A DNA stretch of 64,000 bases, from positions 442,526,792-442,590,791 of the forward strand of contig CM077115.1 of assembly GCA_039619475.1 (NCBI GenBank), given 5' to 3'. Within the stretch, counting starts at the first letter, position 1. Every line of letters begins with the position of its first letter. This document shows, one piece after another, positions 11,950 through 23,423 of the stretch. Made by a program: the position numbers and the translations under genes. Origin of the DNA: Icerya purchasi (Eukaryota; Arthropoda; Insecta; Hemiptera; Monophlebidae). The notes under the pieces are model-generated. The model was given only the letters and a program-made list of their open reading frames with translations. It did no database searches and had not been told where the DNA came from.

Positions 11950-13735
11950 CTCCTCCGTGTACTCTTTTTTCTTCAGTCACTCATTCCAAATTATGGCTTA
12001 AGTCCTAATCTTTTTCATTTTATAATTCTGCCTTTTTTTACCATCTCTCTATTCAGCCATCTCTTCAACTTCATCCCCTTTAAACTCCCTTTCCTTATTC
12101 TTTGCCGATGATATTGTTCTTTTTTCCTCTTCTTGCGACATCGCAGCTGCCAACGAGACACTTAATTCTTCTCTGGTTACGCTACAACATTCTCTGTCGA
12201 CTCTTCATCTTTCTATTTCTCCTTCCAAATCTTCTTGCATGGTTTTTACTCTGCGTCCGTACAATCCCGACTCTGTCAATATTTCCCTGAATCGGATGTC
12301 ACTTTCTCGCGTTAGTTGTTTCTGCTACTTTGGAGTTTACCTAAATAATCGACTAACCTTTTCCGAGCATATCAGTTATCTTTCTCGTTTTGCCATTCAA
12401 AGACGGAATTTATTGAAATCCTTATCATCAACCAAATGGGGTGGTGATCCTCTTGTACTCATTTTTTTGTATAAGTCCATTATTCGCTCCAGGTTTGATT
12501 GCTGTTCATTTATCTATGACTGTGCCTCCAAATCCCTTCTTTCCAAGTTGGATAGAATACAGAATTTCTGTCTCCGTCTATGTCTCGGCGCTTTTAAATC
12601 TTCTCCTATTTCAGCAATGCTTGCTGAATCCAATACATCTCTTTCAGTTCGAAGGTCTTATTTGAGCTATCTTCTAAACGTGTACCTTGCATTTCCTCTC
12701 AACTTATTCCTTCCGACATTTCCATTGTCAGAAACTGGCGTTTTGTTCCTAATAAAATTCCCATCTTAGCCCTTATATCTCTTCGTCTTAGTTATTTTTC
12801 GTCCCATATAATTTCCAGTAATAATCTCCTTTACTTTTCATTTAATAATTTTGATCTCATACACCCTCCCAAAGTATATTTTCTTTCTAATTCTTCCAGG
12901 TCTATATGCCTCAGGCGATTATTAAACAGGAATTTCACAGCATTATCAGTTCCCTTTTTCTTGTACTCATCTTCATTGATGGCTCTAGGGGACCTAGTGG
13001 TGTCGAGGCTTCCTTTATTCGCTCCAATTTTAATTTCTCCGAATAATCCTTTCGTCTTCCGCCTTTCTGTTTTATTTTCACAAATGAATTAATGACTATC
13101 CTATTTACGATTATTTATATTTCCTCCAATCGGTAACTTTTCCCATCATCTGATAAAATCTGACTCCATGAGTGCCCTTCAATCAGGTTACCTCTTCCCC
13201 CTCCCTCTTTAGACATCATTCTTCGTATACGATCTCTCATACACAATCTTTCCTTTCATCACTCTATCCGCGTTGATCTACTATAGGCTCCTGGTGTCAT
13301 AGAAGCTTCCAGGATAACGAAATGGCGGATGCTTTGGCTCACCCGCTTTTACTTTAAAAACTAATCTTTTGTCCTTAAGTAAAAAATTTCACTATAAATT
13401 TTGGTCGGATATGTACCCTTCTTCTTTTACCAATGATAGTTTCTTCTACCTCTCGATTCAACCTAACCTTCCTACTCATTCTTGGTTCTCAGAATTCCCT
13501 TCTTTTCCACGTTCTGTTATTGTCCCTATTATTCGCCTACGCTTCAGTTCACACCCTATTGCCCGCTTTCCGTTTTCGTCTCTTTTTGATTTTTCTGCCC
13601 TTATTGTCATCTATATTCGAATGAGGAACTTATCTGTATGCTTCAAATTTTTTTTCAATTCCAGCAGTTACTCTTTATGTGTATTGTGGCCTCGGGCCGA
13701 ATCATTTTCGTTCTGAATAATTATACACGTATAGT
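11950..13735 (+). pseudogene. LINE family A: reverse transcriptase and RNase H relic
   Basis: A frame open from about 12050 to 12769 (about 240 codons) carries the reverse-transcriptase catalytic box FADDIVLF (12101-12124), then the thumb-region words YFGVYLNNRLTFSEHISYL and DRIQNFCLRLCLGAF. Further on, in other frames, DNEMADALAH near 13315-13345 is the end of an RNase H domain, and RLRF near 13530 matches the start of the C-terminal knuckle region. This order (RT, RNase H, RLR-H tail) is that of I-type LINEs. The coding strand is pyrimidine-rich. Frameshifts and stops after 12769 make it inactive. Family A pieces recur at 30.5, 36.5, 39.2, 40.6, 44.6 and 62.3 kb. Confidence 0.85.
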
Positions 13736-13741
13736 ATACTT

Positions 13742-14000
13742 GTAGCGTAGTAGTCAAGTGATTAAGGTGCTGGGCTACCAAAGCAGAGGTGTCACATGCT
13801 ATCGAGAAGTGTCTCGTTTCGGACCCAAGTCGCTGTCTCAATGGTAAATACCTAATCCGAAATTGAATATCGGTTATACCACCGAAAACCTGGGGAAGTA
13901 AAGGCGGGTCCAAGTAGAAAGGAACTGACCTCCCTTCTGTTATCAGCGCTAATGGGCTTCTTAGTACATTATGAAAAGCTTAATTTCACAATCCATGATA
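13742..14000 (+). mobile_element. tRNA-derived SINE, copy 1
   Basis: The 5' part resembles a tRNA of the Ser/Leu type: an A-box-like GTAGTCAAGTGATTAAGG is followed by a GCTACCAAAGCAGAGGTG stretch and a weak B-box region (TGCTATCGAGAAGTG). The body contains TACCTAATCCGAAATTGAAT and ends with ATTATGAAAAGCTTAATT. The same body is present at 53410-53700. Polymerase III would transcribe an intact copy and a LINE would mobilise it. The altered B box suggests this copy is old. Confidence 0.75.
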
Positions 14001-14009
14001 ATCGAGGAT

Positions 14010-17000
14010 ATATGGGACTTATTTTAATTTATGTTTACTTGCTCCGCTTCAAACGATCGATTTTAATAACTTTTGCGGTTTTTATTTATATTTTTATAAC
14101 GTTTAATAATTACTTTAAAGTAATAGTTTTAATCGAAAAAATCCTAAGTAATTTAATTTAGGTTTACACTTATATGTATCGCGCGATTAAAAATTAAGAA
14201 AATTTAAAAAAAAAAAAAAGAAAGAATTAGGAAAATCAATGTGTACTATTTGCCAATATTTACGATCTTAATTGGGAGCAGCGGTAACTCGAAAACATGT
14301 TGGTGTGTATTTCAAATGAAGGCGTATCATTTTTGTGTAGTGTTTAAATTATCCATTTACAAATTAACGATCAGAAATGGATAATTGTGAAATTAAAATA
14401 AAGCGCGTATTTCGTTTTGTATTACAAATAACATAATTGTAATTATCTCCGAAGTCAATGATTCTGTGTTCTTTTCGTAGGCTGCAAAAGCGTTCCGAAG
14501 AACGGAACTTTTAATTTACTAGACTGTACGGAAGTACTTTTGATTTCAGTTTTACCACGGTCTTGCCTCCCCCTCCTCCTCAAAAAAAGACCAGTTTACC
14601 ATTGTTACTCGACTCTTAAAATATTACGGATATATAGCTGTTACAGTTAGTTTCCTTGGCTTGTCTTCTATAATGTGGGGGCGGGAAATGCGAGTTCATT
14701 TTTATACAAAATAAGTAAATAATAAAATTAAATTAAATGCAGTAAGTTTCTAATGTAATCTTTACTGAATGTCAAAATTAATTTACAGATGTCCCGGAAA
14801 ATTATTATTTACAAGGCCGTTTATTTCAAACGTTTAAAATAACGTTAAACACTTCTGTATATTCGGCGCTTAAAAATCATTTTAAAATTTTACCCAAGAT
14901 ATCGCGACCCCCGTTATCTCAGGGTAAATTCGGTAATTTTTAAAGAATTCCCCCGTGTATCGCGAATGACAATTACAAATAATGCTTTTTTACGTAATCT
15001 TTATTAATTTGTTGGTTTTTTTTTCTTTCTTCAGATAAACTCGCGAAAGGTTTATCAAAGAAGAAATGAATTACAAAAATTTTCTCGCGATACTTTTCAG
15101 TGCTTAGTGTACGGTACTCGGAAAGTGGATAACATAATCGCTCGTGTTTAACTCTCTGTATTAGATTCGTAGCATAGTAAAAAATATGTATGTCACGGCA
15201 ATTTCGATGGTCGGAAAATTCATTTTTGTCACCTATCATTGTCGAGTACTATCGTTACTGTGCAGAATGGTTTGTTTCCTATCATTCAACTTACCTTTGC
15301 CTCAATATTTTCTGTATGATCAATATAACTTACGGAAGCGTGCCGTTTAAACGAATTACGCCAGCAGCCGCTTATGCGAAAATCGCGATAATAATATGAT
15401 GCGCAATCTCAAGCTGCTAATTTATTCCTTCCCGAGCCGTTCTCTGTGCTGTTGCTGTTGTTATCTTCTCGTTTTGATCATTTCGGGTTTTTCATCTTCC
15501 GGTAAAATTATCATCAAAACGAACACCTGCTTGCAATCGCTTCCGAAAAACCTCCAAATTATGAATAACGGTAAATAAGTAACCATTTTTTTTTTTTTTA
15601 CTTGATAAAATAAAAATATTTCGAATTTTTCGCTATAATACCATATTAGTGGTTCGCTGTCGAATAAATTTAAATGCCCCGATTTTTTTATAAATGCCCC
15701 GATTTTTTTTATAAATGCCTCGATTTTTTTTCCTTTCTTTTTGAATCTAAAAATGTTCTTTATAGGATTTGCACCTCGCTGTGCAATACAGAAATATACA
15801 TTAAAAGAGCATCAGCCATCTTCTCAGTCACCAATGTATGTAGGTGGCAGCGGAAACTTTTTTTTTTCAACGCAACAAAAGGTTATATCCGGTTTTTTTC
15901 TTTATTTTTCGGACTATCGGTCCTCCGTCATTGTGAATAAAATATCTGTCGAAAAAGTTAAAAACTAAGCTAATTGGAAATATGAATCCTAAAATAGGAA
16001 AGAGGGAAATTAAGAGCTATGATAAAAAGAACAAGGGGGGATAGACATTATGAGAGGAAAAGTATCGTTTATAAGCAGAGTAGGAGGAAGCTCGCCTTCA
16101 AGGTAAGCAGAAAAAAATTAAGTCGAATTACATTGGACGAAATTACCCCATATTTCGTAACAATCGAATGAATCAATAGAAAATATATACGTTTTTTTAT
16201 GAAATCATATATTTAATTTTTAAACACTGACGCATTTCGAAGCTGATAACTTCTCGTGATAATTAATGTGAAGTAATTTTTCAATATACAATTCATGAAT
16301 GCAATTACACTAGCAGCCAATGACCGCAACTGCAAAAGCAGACAGTATCGACTCGGAGGGAAGAAAGAAATTTACTATTCAACACTATGACCACAGCGGC
16401 GCAATAGTTTCAGTTGTCTTAAAATAAGGTAGAAGTGACACGACATAACGGTTTCATTTGTTAAGACAAATTTTAATGCTACAAAAAAATTGTTTTACAT
16501 TTAAGCAAATAAGTGCCTTATTTTGAAAGAGCGGAATAGGATTATAAAATCGTATCTCGTATTGTGACAAAGTATACTGGCGTTAAATTGCCCTTTGAAG
16601 AGATTTATGGGATCATTTAATTTATGTCTATCTGCTTTTATTTTTATTTCTATTATTTTACTTTTTATTTCGACCATCTCGTTCTTATCCGTTTCATTTA
16701 TCGCTGCGACGTTATTTGATCTCAATCGCTGATTTAAATTTTTATTTAAATTAATGCTAGACTCGTCTGACTGGGGACAATTCCCCGGGGTCGTCCGGTA
16801 TTTATAGACTACACCTTAAGGGGGATATTATGATAATTATTATGTAACTTTAACTTTTTGAGGTCGGCGCATCAAAATTCATATTACAATATCTAGGAAC
16901 AATTTAAATGTAATTTACAGTTTTTAATTATTATTTTAATATGTAATTTAAATCCTACTCTAATTAAGGTGTATTATTGTTGCATAAGAATTACGATAAT

Positions 17001-17340
17001 ATCATCGCTTTAAGTGTTATATCACTCTGATGTATATATATTTTCTTATCGGGAGTAATTCTTTTTTACTTTTTAGTGCATTTTTATTAAATTTTTATAA
17101 TAAATCTTCAAGTATCGGTATCTTTTTTTTTTTAAATATTTTACAATTTTTAGCTTTATAATTGAATTTTTTTTTCTTCCTAAAAATCAACTTTTTTGCC
17201 ACATTATTCTACATATTTTATGCTTCAAAAAAAAAAAAAACAAAAAAAAAACGAGTTCAGTCAAGTAGGATGTTTATGCGCTAAGGATTCCGTACGAGTA
17301 AGACTAAAATTTATGTTTACATAATATTAAATTCAAAATA
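14010..17340. other. AT-rich stretch without recognised gene
   Basis: No frame with motifs on either strand. A three-unit tandem repeat lies at 15674-15730. A purine-rich patch at 15990-16130 has no identified origin. Confidence 0.5.
15672..15730. repeat. Short tandem repeat, 3 x ~20 bp
   Basis: Three consecutive units of the form AAATGCCCCGATTTTTTTAT, the third with CCTCG in place of CCCCG. Confidence 0.8.
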
Positions 17341-17344
17341 AAAA

Positions 17345-17870
17345 GAAATCTATGATTTTTTGCAGCATAAAGAAGAAGAGATGCGTAATTTTTCGCGATT
17401 TTTTTGAATTATTCGCCAACATCGAACGTGTTTCGTTTGAAGAAATGAAATACAGCTTAGTTCCCGACTCTGACACCTTTCTTTTCAACAATATATATAT
17501 TACATGCCGAGAAGAAAAAAGTATTTTTTTCAGAAATGTCAAGCTTTCGACGCCCCGAGGAGAGAGGCTGATGTTAAAGTTGGAAACTCAGATGTTCCAA
17601 ATCAGAGGAATATATACGGGGATGCGCACATTTTTAATCTTGTTCAAAATTTTTAGCAATAATACTCGCGCTGCAAAGGGTGGACGCGTAATTAATTTTT
17701 CGGGCTTTTTTGAATTTTTATTAACTTTGAAAGTTCCGTTAAGGAAATTAAATGCGATTTTGTTCCCGAAAAATAGCGATTTTTCCACCGATATAAAAGA
17801 AATTTTTTTTCGAAACTTTCGAGTTTTCGGCACCCCGGAGGTGTAAATATAAAGTTTGAAAACTCGGCTA
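17345..17870 (+). repeat. Dispersed repeat family B, long copy with internal duplication
   Basis: Two related sub-units follow each other: each runs from a TTTTTTGAATT(A/T)TT-type word through an AAATTTTTTTCxxAA word to a CGACGCCCCGAGG or CGGCACCCCGGAGG block and then AAAGTTKGAAAACTC. The stretch 17570-17680 matches 27055-27150 closely (GATGTTCCAAA, then GGGATGCGC, then AATACTCGCG). A 164-codon frame exists across it but has no recognisable motif and reflects the repeat. Confidence 0.65.
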
Positions 17871-19003
17871 TCACATGGTACGTAAGTTGAGTGGTACTCT
17901 TTCGAATGGACAAAGAATCAGTAAAATTGGTCCATATGAACATGAGTTATGCGCGAACAAACATATATAAAAAAAACAAAAAAAAAACATACGCGACAAA
18001 CTATAACCGCCTCCTTTTTGGAAGTCGATAAAAAAATATGACGCTAACGAAAAACTATTGCTTGTGACAAACAAAAACAGTACGAAATTAGATCGACTGT
18101 TTAGAAAAATCTGTTAATGTGAGCAGTCGTATTGATTTTACTTTTAAATCAATTTCTTAATACGGATTTGTAATTTTTATCAAGGGCATCACCAGCCGAT
18201 GAGTCAGGAGAAGGGGAAAGATGATAGAAAGAGGATATGAGTTATAGGAAAAGAATAAAATTTATAATTTGTAAAGGCTTAATATTTTATTAAACAAGAA
18301 TAAAATCTTAATTAAAACATAATTTTCGTGGGTTTCTGGCAAATTGTTCTACTACTTTATTATAAATGTCTTCTAAATTGTTCATAATTACGCGCCTATG
18401 AATACTCATCATGGCCAGTTGATTAAAAAGTTTCGAAGCACAACACCTCTCCCTTGATAACGCTCATGAGTTAATATATTCCAATTTTTTTTTTATTGCA
18501 AGACGAAGGCGCTTTATATATTTCACTTTATAGTTTTAATGTAATGTTATTTAATAATCTTTTTTATTTATTTATTTATTGAATTAATTTTACATTATTC
18601 CTTTTTGTTGTTCTTCTAAATTATTTATAGTAGATTTGTTAATTTGCTTTATTAAAATTTTAGTACCAATTTTCTTTTACGTAAATTAATTTTTTTATTT
18701 TTTGGAATTTAAATAAAAATGTGGCTTCTTAATTTATTTTTGTTTGCGCAGTTATGTCGAGTTAACTTTCAACATTTTTGTCTTAGAGAGGTCCTGGGGA
18801 AAAGCCAGGACTTGCCATTGATTATGTATATATATATATATTTAGTTCGAGCGTACTTTTTATATTTATAATTTTAATATATTTATGAAATTTCATCTCT
18901 ACAGCTCGTTATCGATTTTCTATTTATAAAAGATTGCTTCGTATCTCGGAATCGACCAGTGGGTGAAAGTCATAAAAATTAAATATAATGCGGCATTTAT
19001 TCA
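17871..19003. other. AT-rich stretch without recognised gene
   Basis: No gene recognised. A small hairpin (GTCCTGG, seven-base loop, CCAGGAC) is near 18790-18811, followed by a short TA run at about 18828-18841. Confidence 0.5.
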
Positions 19004-19012
19004 GAGCGTGCC

Positions 19013-20858
19013 ACGAGCCTTTCGGGAACACACTTGTGCAAGTACAATAATACTCATTAAACTGATAACGATACGTAGCGAAGTATTTAAGAAGAATCGG
19101 AATTGGAATTGAATCGAAATAATTTTTCCTAGATATTTCGTTCATACATCGAATAACTGAATTACCCGATGCGTTATGCTCTATGGAAGCCGAAAAAAGG
19201 GAAAAAACTGAGTTAATTTATACAAAACAAATTTTCGAAAGGTATCCCCCTTGCGAGTGTTGTTTGTATACTCGAAATGATTTAAAATTTCTAAGTTATA
19301 ATTGGTATAACCTGTAGCATTAAAATAAAATCGGTCAATTTATATAAGCTGTACCCACTTTTTATTATTTCTGATTTAGTGCTCTTTGATTTAAAACATA
19401 ATGTACAATGGACACAAAGAGACATAGATAAACATAAATTCTGAAAAATATCGTTTTATGTTTTAAGTTAATTGTATATAGTGATACTAAATGCCACGGT
19501 TTATTTTGCTTGAAATAATTATTTTTTATTCAGCTTTTATTTATTAAAAACGTGTATAGACAGGTAATGCTCGCTGAAAATAATAGTATAACTATGAATG
19601 TATAATGTAAATTTTTAAGAAGGCCTTAAAAAATTTCAGTTCTGAATTGTTAAGAACAAGTTGTAACTTGAAGTAGGTCACAGTATTAGTCAAATCGCAC
19701 TTGCAGAGCTTTTGCAGCAACTAAAGTGTACCTTGAATTAAGTTCTACGAGGCAACAAATCAAAGCTTGGTTTAACAGAACTTCAGTAAATTTAAACTAT
19801 AACAAATAAAATGATATATTCTTTTGATGGCTAATTAAATTATAATTTCAGTATTAGTACATATTATTTCGAGAACGTATTTACTTGAAAAATAAGAAAA
19901 AGCTTCGCAAAATTGTCATTTAAAATAATGTTTTAATTGTTCTAATTGCATGCCATTAGTAAAATGTGAAATACACTATAATGATCTGATCCTTTATTTA
20001 ATGACTGAAATAAAGTCTTTAATAAGAGAAAATTTCTGTATAATGTCGAGTCATTTTATAATGTTCAAAAGAGCGATCGGACAATTTGTGAAATGATATT
20101 TTAATTTATAGTTCAATAATTGAATTAACAGTTTGAATAGGTAATAAGATGCAATCGGAGAAAAAATAGATTTCTTTTGCACACTGTTGGAAACTTTTGT
20201 GTTATGTGAAATACTTTAATAGTAGTATTAGACAAACATAATTTAAATGTTAATAATTATAGACAGTAATAGCGACGACCACTTTCATTACTGTAAAACA
20301 ATAAACTTTTTTTAGTTCGTAGACTTCTTATTAACATCTAGTTCAGGTAAGTGAACTTTATTTCATATTTTTTTAATGTTGCTACAATCGAAAATATATA
20401 CAATGTTACATACGGTTACGAAATTTTATTTACTATGTTTTACAATGTTATTAAATGAAATTGTTTTATTACTTTATTTTTAAGGTTGAGTTTAATAAAT
20501 TTCCCGCATTTTAATGGAAAAATATCTTAATAAAATTGTTAAAAACGTTTTTTCCTTTATTTACTTAAATTAAAAATCTGGAAGAAAAAATTACATGTAC
20601 TTTGATTTAAAATAAACTAAAAGTTAAAAATTATAGCGCATAAAGTGTAAATAAACAATAAAAAAATGATTTATTATTATTAAAAAATTAATAAAATAAA
20701 TTATTGTGTATTTTTTATTAAGAAAAGTAAAGTAATTATTAATAAAATTGAATTTTAAAGTGATGAATACTACAAACGGTAATCGATTCTTCTTAAGTAA
20801 TTTTCGATGCTTTTTGAGTATTTTTGTACTTGCACAAGTGTGTTCCGGAAAGGCTCGT
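19013..20858. mobile_element. 1.85-kb element with 45-bp TIRs and 9-bp direct flanks
   Basis: The left end ACGAGCCTTTCGGGAACACA (19013 onward) continues through TTGTGCAAGTACAATAATAC to about 19058. The right end (about 20814-20858) is its reverse complement with only two mismatches. Both ends are flanked by GAGCGTGCC (19004-19012 and 20859-20867), a perfect 9-bp direct repeat. TIRs of this length with a 9-bp duplication are typical of the Mutator superfamily. The interior is AT-rich with no transposase frame, so it would be non-autonomous. An 8-bp reading with one chance base is possible and would suit hAT or P. Confidence 0.8.
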
Positions 20859-20867
20859 GAGCGTGCC

Positions 20868-21843
20868 TATACGAAATTATAAGAACATATATTGGTATAG
20901 AAATGATATCGATGCCTACATTTAAATAAAATTATATTTTATATTAAAATTCTAATAAAAAATATATTAAAAATTAATTCGCTCTTTTTAAATTATGTCG
21001 CAAATAATTTTTTGAAATTCGTAATGGGTGACTTCTACCATCCAAGTATGCTGCTGACTTTGTGTCCATTTGTGCTTATTATTCGAGAGTAATATGTATA
21101 ATAGTTATCAAAAACACTTTTTTGTAGAAACTTTTATTTCGTTCATAAAACTTCCGTAACGACAAGCGTTTTAACCAAAAATTAAAGCACTAAACAACCT
21201 TAAAGAGAGTTGAATTTCATGAAGTTTGTATTTTTTAAATGTTTAGCGCTTTGCAAAATTTAATTTCATCGATTAAAAAATTGATATATCTTTTGAACTA
21301 TTTTGAATATGAACAAAATAAAAATGTACACGAACACAAGATAAAAAAAAAAAAAACAAAAAAAAACTACCCATCTATTTCAAAGAGAACTTTGAAAACA
21401 TTTCATTAGTATTTTTAGCTTTCTTTTCATTAGGACCGTTGCTCATTAGGAATGTGAAATATGGAATGTGCTGTGTTTTTTTTTTTTTGATTACTGCACA
21501 TTTAAATGTTACCCACTGGAGCGAGAAGTAGTCAAAGGAGGCGGACGAGATTTCTAAAACACATTTCACCTTTATTTTGTAGAGTGTTTTTATTGAAAAT
21601 TTTTATTGTTTATATGCTTAATTACGTTTTAAATGTTTTTTTCTTATTCACATTAATTTACGTTATTATTTACTTTTTACTTTCTTTAATTTATATTCTT
21701 ATTATTTATTAAAGTTTAACTTACAAAAATTACTGAAAAGAGTTAAAATTAAAAATGATGAGTTCTTATATATAATGGAAAGAATATCACATTACTTTCA
21801 GCTATTTTGTACCGGTAAAATGAAAAAATATCAAAAATTAGAA
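20868..21843. other. AT-rich stretch without recognised gene
   Basis: No gene recognised. Open frames here are low-complexity. Confidence 0.5.
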
Positions 21844-22580
21844 TTTTTTTTTTTTTTTAATACGTTTATTTATTGCCGCTCAGCAACTCTGGCTATTTGC
21901 GACGAATACATAAAGTTTACATCTTATAAATAGAGTACAAAGTGGTTGATTTTAAATATTTCATACGATTTTACGACAAATTTAAATTTAAGTTAATTTA
22001 TATCTTATATTATAGAGTACAAAGAGGTTGACTTTAAATATTTCATGAGATTTTTACAAACCAATTCATCATCGCTCAAAATGTCGCAGAACGATTTCCC
22101 CTCGAGGTTGCAATTTTTTCTATGTTCCACATACTTTTTACATTCGCACAGTAGATGTTGTACGGTAATGATTTCGTTGCAAGTATGGCATTGAGGAGTT
22201 TGTGTTTTTCCCAAGATGTATTTATGCGTTATCGAACAATGACCAATTCGGAGACGTGCTAGAACGATTTCTTCTTGTCGATTGGTTCGATACGATGTTT
22301 CCCAATGTTGCAGTTCCTTTTTGATGAGAGATAATTTATTTGAACTTTGGCTTTGTTGCCATTCGGTTTGCCACTTTTTCTGAATGATTTTCCTAATTGA
22401 TTTGGTTAACAACTTGTCCTCTTTTTTCGCCTTTTTGATGCAAGAATTAGCGAGTTGAAAGGTAGAATACCATGGAGGTCGATCTGGCGAGTGGATGGTA
22501 TAAATAGGTTGAGTGTAATTCAATTCTGCAATTAATCCTATACACTGTATCGGAAACGACAAAACTCTTAAACATGGAAT
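21844..22580 (-). pseudogene. LINE 3' fragment with C-terminal zinc knuckle
   Basis: Minus-strand frame 22562-22005 (185 codons, uninterrupted to the stop) ends about 150 bp before a poly(A), seen as a T run at 21844-21858. It contains QEEIVLARLRIGHCSITHKY, then CHTCNEIITVQHLLCECKKY, the RLR-x-GH and CCHC tail that closes the ORF2 of I-type LINEs. Upstream the frame has HSPDRPPW, a linker that normally precedes RNase H, but runs straight into the tail, so RNase H appears to be missing. The 5' end is truncated near 22580. The long intact frame suggests a fairly young insertion. Confidence 0.85.
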
Positions 22581-23423
22581 AAAAATAAATCGCGTTTATT
22601 ACCCTTATACGTATTCAAAAATAAATGGAAACGTTAAAAAACGATCATAAAATATAAAAAATAATTCAATAATTTATCGGCCGGGGAACTCGATGCAATG
22701 GGTAATCAAAAAAAAAGAGCATATTTCACATTCTACCGTTCCTCGTTGCAATAACACGGGTCTTAGTAATTTTTCATCTACTATAAAGCGAAGACTCCTT
22801 CTTTAAATATAATATGTGTAAATTATATAATTTTTTTTTTTCGACGGCTACTCCTCTATTCTTCTGCTAGTCCCGTGTCTTTTTCTTTTTCTTTAATAAT
22901 GCCAGCTTGCTAAAATTTTACCTTTCCCTGTTACAAACTCGCTCAGTCTGCATCATTTACAATATTTCTTCACCGTTGATTTTAATTCTTACTCTTTTTT
23001 CTGTGTCCTATTCTATTTTTTTATTTACTTATTTTTTACAAAGTCTAAATTTTTTCTTCCGACTTTCTTTCGCGCTCGCTTAATTCTTTTTATTGTTTCT
23101 TTGTTGAATTCTACACATTCCCGGCATACTAAATCACTGGTACTATACGCTGATTAAATACATGCCTACTTTTCCAGCCCACTGACATTCTCTTCTTCTC
23201 TGTAATGTGTATTGGTTAAAATTTTATTACATACTAATTTTTTTCTGTTTTTTTTTTGCAAGCTTAACATCCTTGTTAAGTTTGCGTCATCTTATGTTTC
23301 ATCACTTTTTCTAAATTTCACTTTTTTCGACCAAAAGGATACACGCTCCAATTCATTTCAGAGGAAAAATTCTTGGTCGCATTGCTCAAATTGGTGTTTA
23401 TCCGCTCATGATTTTATCATGTA
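22581..23423. other. AT-rich stretch without recognised gene
   Basis: Pyrimidine-rich on the + strand from about 22840 to 23400. No motif was recognised, so possible remnants of a LINE here are not called. Confidence 0.4.

Noticed and set aside
13742..13815. A functional tRNA gene of Ser/Leu type
   Set aside because: The stems are not complementary enough and the B box is disrupted; the same sequence recurs at 53.4 kb with a long non-tRNA body, so it is a SINE head.
17352..17846. 164-codon + strand frame as a possible protein
   Set aside because: It lies in the tandem part of repeat family B and its halves mirror the repeat; other copies do not keep the frame.
18788..18812. Hairpin GTCCTGG/CCAGGAC as a terminator or ncRNA
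   Set aside because: A short isolated stem is expected by chance in 64 kb; no other signal.
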